Shown here in pieces: positions 58,514-59,479 of a stretch of DNA of 59,479 nucleotides. The position numbers and the translations under genes are program-made. The notes below the pieces were generated by a model. The model ran no database searches and had not been told where the DNA came from. It saw only the letters and a list, made by a program, of their open reading frames with translations. Origin of the DNA: a virus. The stretch is taken from IMG/VR virus record IMGVR_UViG_3300021410_000065, positions 1-59,479 of that record; one strand, 5' to 3'. Numbering within the stretch: position 1 is the first letter of the stretch; each line of letters starts with the position of its first letter.

Positions 58514-58563
58514 GATTGTGATTCCAGTTGTCGTGGGTTCGAGCCCCATCAGCCACCCCATCT
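58514..58563 (+). repeat. attR core, 50-bp direct repeat
   Basis: Second copy of the tRNA-His 3' sequence from 607-656. It marks the right prophage end and contains no complete tRNA. Confidence 0.95.
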
Positions 58564-58639
58564 TGCATCGCAGTCGTTGCATCGCATTCAGTGGATCTCA
58601 TTCATTGCATCGCACGCTCCGCACCGCAGATTCAGTGCA

Positions 58640-58740
58640 GCACATCAGTGCACCATAGTCAGTACAACACACCAGTGCGCCAGATTCAGTGCGCACTATG
58701 CAGTGCGCCCTATTCAGGGCAGCACATTCAATACAGCAGG
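58640..58740. repeat. Degenerate short tandem repeats in host flank
   Basis: Six to seven imperfect units around ATTCAGTGCRSCAC, spaced 13-17 bp, follow attR in host DNA. Further on, TCCAGACTGA is repeated near 58789-58815. No gene is convincing between 58564 and 59032. Confidence 0.6.
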
Positions 58741-59032
58741 TCCTGCTGCATTCGTTCATCGAGTACCTTCTCCTCGCTGAATCGTCCAGACTGAGTCCTC
58801 CAGACTGAACGATCCAGACGCGTCTTAGCCGTCGAATCCTCATCCAATCGTCGTTGTTTACCCGTGTTGCGTCACGCGCGTCGCGAACGCGGTGTTTTTG
58901 CGTCCAAGGCCGCGGGCTTGCGCGGCATATCGCCACGCGGTTAAAACTTCAACTGGCGGCACCATCAATCGCCTATCCCAACGGCCCGCCGCCGCCCTCT
59001 CGCACCTTCTTACGCCTCGCGCGTTCGCAGTC

Positions 59033-59479
59033 TTACGTCCCGCTTCGGCGTGCCGACCTGACCTGCGCTTCCGACGCTTCCACAAGCGACTCCATAAAAA
59101 TGTAGCCGCGAGAGCGTTCACCAATCAGCGGGATCACCATGTCGTTGCGCCCGCCCCGTGCGCGCAAACGGGAAACCAGGATGGCCAGCCGATTACGCGC
59201 GCGATAGTCATGATCGTCCAGCGCATCGAGCAGCTCTTCAAACGATCCGCGATGGTCATGCGAACGAGCAAGCAGCGATATGACGGTGGTTTCACCGGCG
59301 GCCAACTTGAGCACGGCACCATCGGGCGCCGTCAATGAACCCTTTACGGCATCGATCTCCCATACCCCCGGTATGGCCTTCGAGGCACGACCCTGTGCGA
59401 GGGCCTCGGTAATGACTCGAGCGCGGTCGAGGCATTTCTTTAGTTCTTTGAGGAGCGCGGAACTGTTAGACATATTCAT
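59033..59479 (-). CDS. Winged-helix regulator (OmpR-type Trans_reg_C), possibly partial
   Basis: 148 aa visible, the frame touching the window edge with an ATG at 59479, so the N-terminus may be longer. VWEIDAVKGSLTAPDGAVLKLAAGETTVISLLARSHDHRGSFEELLDAL, then LAILVSRLRARGGRNDMVIPLIGERSRGYIF is the C-terminal winged-helix of OmpR/PhoB-family regulators. No receiver domain is visible in this stretch. Host gene to the right of the prophage; the target is unknown. Confidence 0.75.
   Translation of the reverse strand: MNMSNSSALLKELKKCLDRARVITEALAQGRASKAIPGVWEIDAVKGSLTAPDGAVLKLAAGETTVISLLARSHDHRGSFEELLDALDDHDYRARNRLAILVSRLRARGGRNDMVIPLIGERSRGYIFMESLVEASEAQVRSARRSGT

Larger units (their letters stand above)
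607..58563. mobile_element. Complete temperate prophage, podovirus type, in tRNA-His
   Basis: Bounded by the 50-bp att repeats, with an integrase beside attR. It contains all modules expected of a functional temperate phage: repressor and Cro with operators, recombination, replication with an origin-like array, Q-like regulator, packaging, head, connector, fibres, internal virion proteins, holin-endolysin-spanin lysis and integration. I saw no insertion sequence and no clear frameshift in a core gene. The one oddity is the endolysin start. Absence of tape-measure and tail-tube genes, together with a P22-type portal and a giant virion protein, suggests a short-tailed virion. Confidence 0.93.

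Noticed and set aside
58640-58740. CRISPR-like array in the right flank
   Set aside because: Units are 13-17 bp, imperfect and without spacers; no cas genes in the window.
58892-59338. 148-aa plus-strand ORF opposite the host regulator
   Set aside because: Antisense to the winged-helix gene; no ribosome-binding site or domain.

Overview
The window holds one complete, intact-looking prophage of about 57.9 kb integrated in a tRNA-His gene, plus short host flanks. A 50-bp perfect direct repeat (607-656 and 58514-58563) covers the anticodon loop to the 3' end of the tRNA. The left copy lies in a complete tRNA-His (577-653) and the right copy is an orphan tRNA 3' end beside the integrase. High GC, codon use and the phage gene families point to a proteobacterium, most likely Burkholderiales (inference). 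The phage looks like a short-tailed (podovirus-type) temperate phage. It has a P22-type portal, a DUF4043/N4-gp56-like capsid, no tail tube or tape-measure genes, and a giant virion protein. This resembles the Burkholderia Bcep22 group as I know it.

Layout. (1) 657-3199, plus strand, next to attL: accessory genes. An SOS box (887-902) precedes a small gene and an SRAP/YedK protein, followed by a two-gene module with a HEPN-type protein. (2) 3223-36629, minus strand: the late operon. Reading leftward it contains two paralogous membrane proteins, terminase, portal, scaffold, capsid, adaptors, fibres, a gpJ-like protein, a GNAT enzyme, internal virion proteins, a 2925-aa polyvalent protein, and the lysis cassette (holin, endolysin, overlapping spanins). 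(3) 36644-37392: Q-like regulator, late promoter and a promoter-proximal terminator, arranged as in lambda Q-pR'-tR'. (4) 37436-41849, minus strand: early replication operon with a Cro-like gene, DUF1367/DUF1364 genes, an O-like initiator gene holding two repeat arrays (putative origin), a DUF6475 gene and a DUF1064 nuclease. (5) 41850-43579: immunity region. A CI-like S24 repressor is co-transcribed with a lipoprotein and lies between two operator/promoter clusters that share the palindrome GTAGC-N4-GCTAC. (6) 43586-58406, mostly plus strand: early-right operon. It has an antitermination-like leader (5' hairpin, second hairpin, boxA), ERF annealase, YqaJ exonuclease, SSB, a helicase-methyltransferase fusion, a J-domain protein, an ASCH protein, a DUF4224 putative excisionase and the integrase. 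Four or five minus-strand genes interrupt it and look like morons (PIN protein, two membrane proteins, others).

How it works together. In a lysogen, CI binds both operator clusters and the CI-lipoprotein unit is probably the main active unit. DNA damage should cleave CI through its S24 domain and, independently, relieve LexA repression of the SRAP pair. Cro and replication then run leftward and recombination genes rightward. The Q-like protein would release the late promoter from its proximal terminator, allowing transcription of the 33-kb late operon. The most interesting unknowns are the HEPN two-gene module, the lysogeny-linked lipoprotein, the paralogous membrane pair behind the late promoter, the minus-strand orphans inside the early operon, the antitermination leader with its small basic ORF, and the multi-enzyme polyvalent protein with a terminator-like hairpin inside its reading frame.
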